DNA of 6,221 nucleotides, taken from Gallionellaceae bacterium UBA5126. GTDB lineage: Bacteria; Pseudomonadota; Gammaproteobacteria; Burkholderiales; Gallionellaceae. The stretch's first letter is position 1. Each line of letters begins with the position of its first letter. The notes beneath the pieces were generated by a model. It searched no databases. It had not been told where the DNA came from and saw only the letters and a program-made list of their open reading frames with translations. The stretch lies in NCBI GenBank assembly GCA_002414205.1, contig DHYQ01000049.1, positions 1,263-7,483 on the forward strand, given 5' to 3'. Below, piece by piece: positions 5,980-6,221 of the stretch. The position numbers and the translations under genes were made by a program.

Positions 5980-6221
<242 letters not shown>

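Overview
The window reads as a piece of proteobacterial chromosome, most likely beta- or gammaproteobacterial. That placement rests on the EttA C-terminus, the ClpB N-terminus, a sigma-32-type heat-shock promoter and a palindromic repeat of the 'gagcgcagcgaaccccagc' kind, which I recall from many proteobacterial genomes. I cannot name a genus. Every gene I can support lies on the minus strand, so transcription runs from high to low coordinates.

In transcription order the layout is as follows. The C-terminal end of ettA (5980-6221, cut by the window edge) comes first. Next is a two-gene operon: an OLD/ABC-type AAA ATPase (4456-5898) and a small protein with a PD-(D/E)XK-like pattern (3890-4459), joined by a 4-bp ATGA overlap. 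It is closed by a strong intrinsic terminator (3851-3881) that forms one arm of a palindromic REP/MITE-like element (3799-3885). Then comes a minimal nucleotidyltransferase (MNT, 3401-3715) overlapping a HEPN-domain gene (3023-3408), which is broken by a nonsense codon and a frameshift. After that is a second copy of the MNT upstream region plus only the first 18 or so MNT codons (2774-2966). Finally there are a flavin reductase-like protein (2048-2635), an unrecognised polytopic membrane protein (1012-2019) and the N-terminal third of clpB (1-908, cut by the window edge).

The middle section (about 2640-5980) looks like accessory DNA set between housekeeping genes. It holds a candidate two-gene defence module, a decaying HEPN-MNT pair of the toxin-antitoxin kind, a roughly 193-bp direct repeat and REP-like palindromes. 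The ATPase operon is visibly AT-richer than the clpB end: sample 60-base lines give about 45% GC at 5221-5280 against about 72% at 661-720. The non-coding stretch 2636-3022 is not empty. It holds the truncated MNT copy, half of a REP-like palindrome and a candidate extended -10 promoter for the flavin reductase gene.

The most interesting element is the ATPase plus PD-(D/E)XK-like pair. It has the build of nuclease-effector defence systems, with an ATP-driven sensor and a small cleaving partner, but I cannot match it to a named system. I saw no tRNA, rRNA or CRISPR array.
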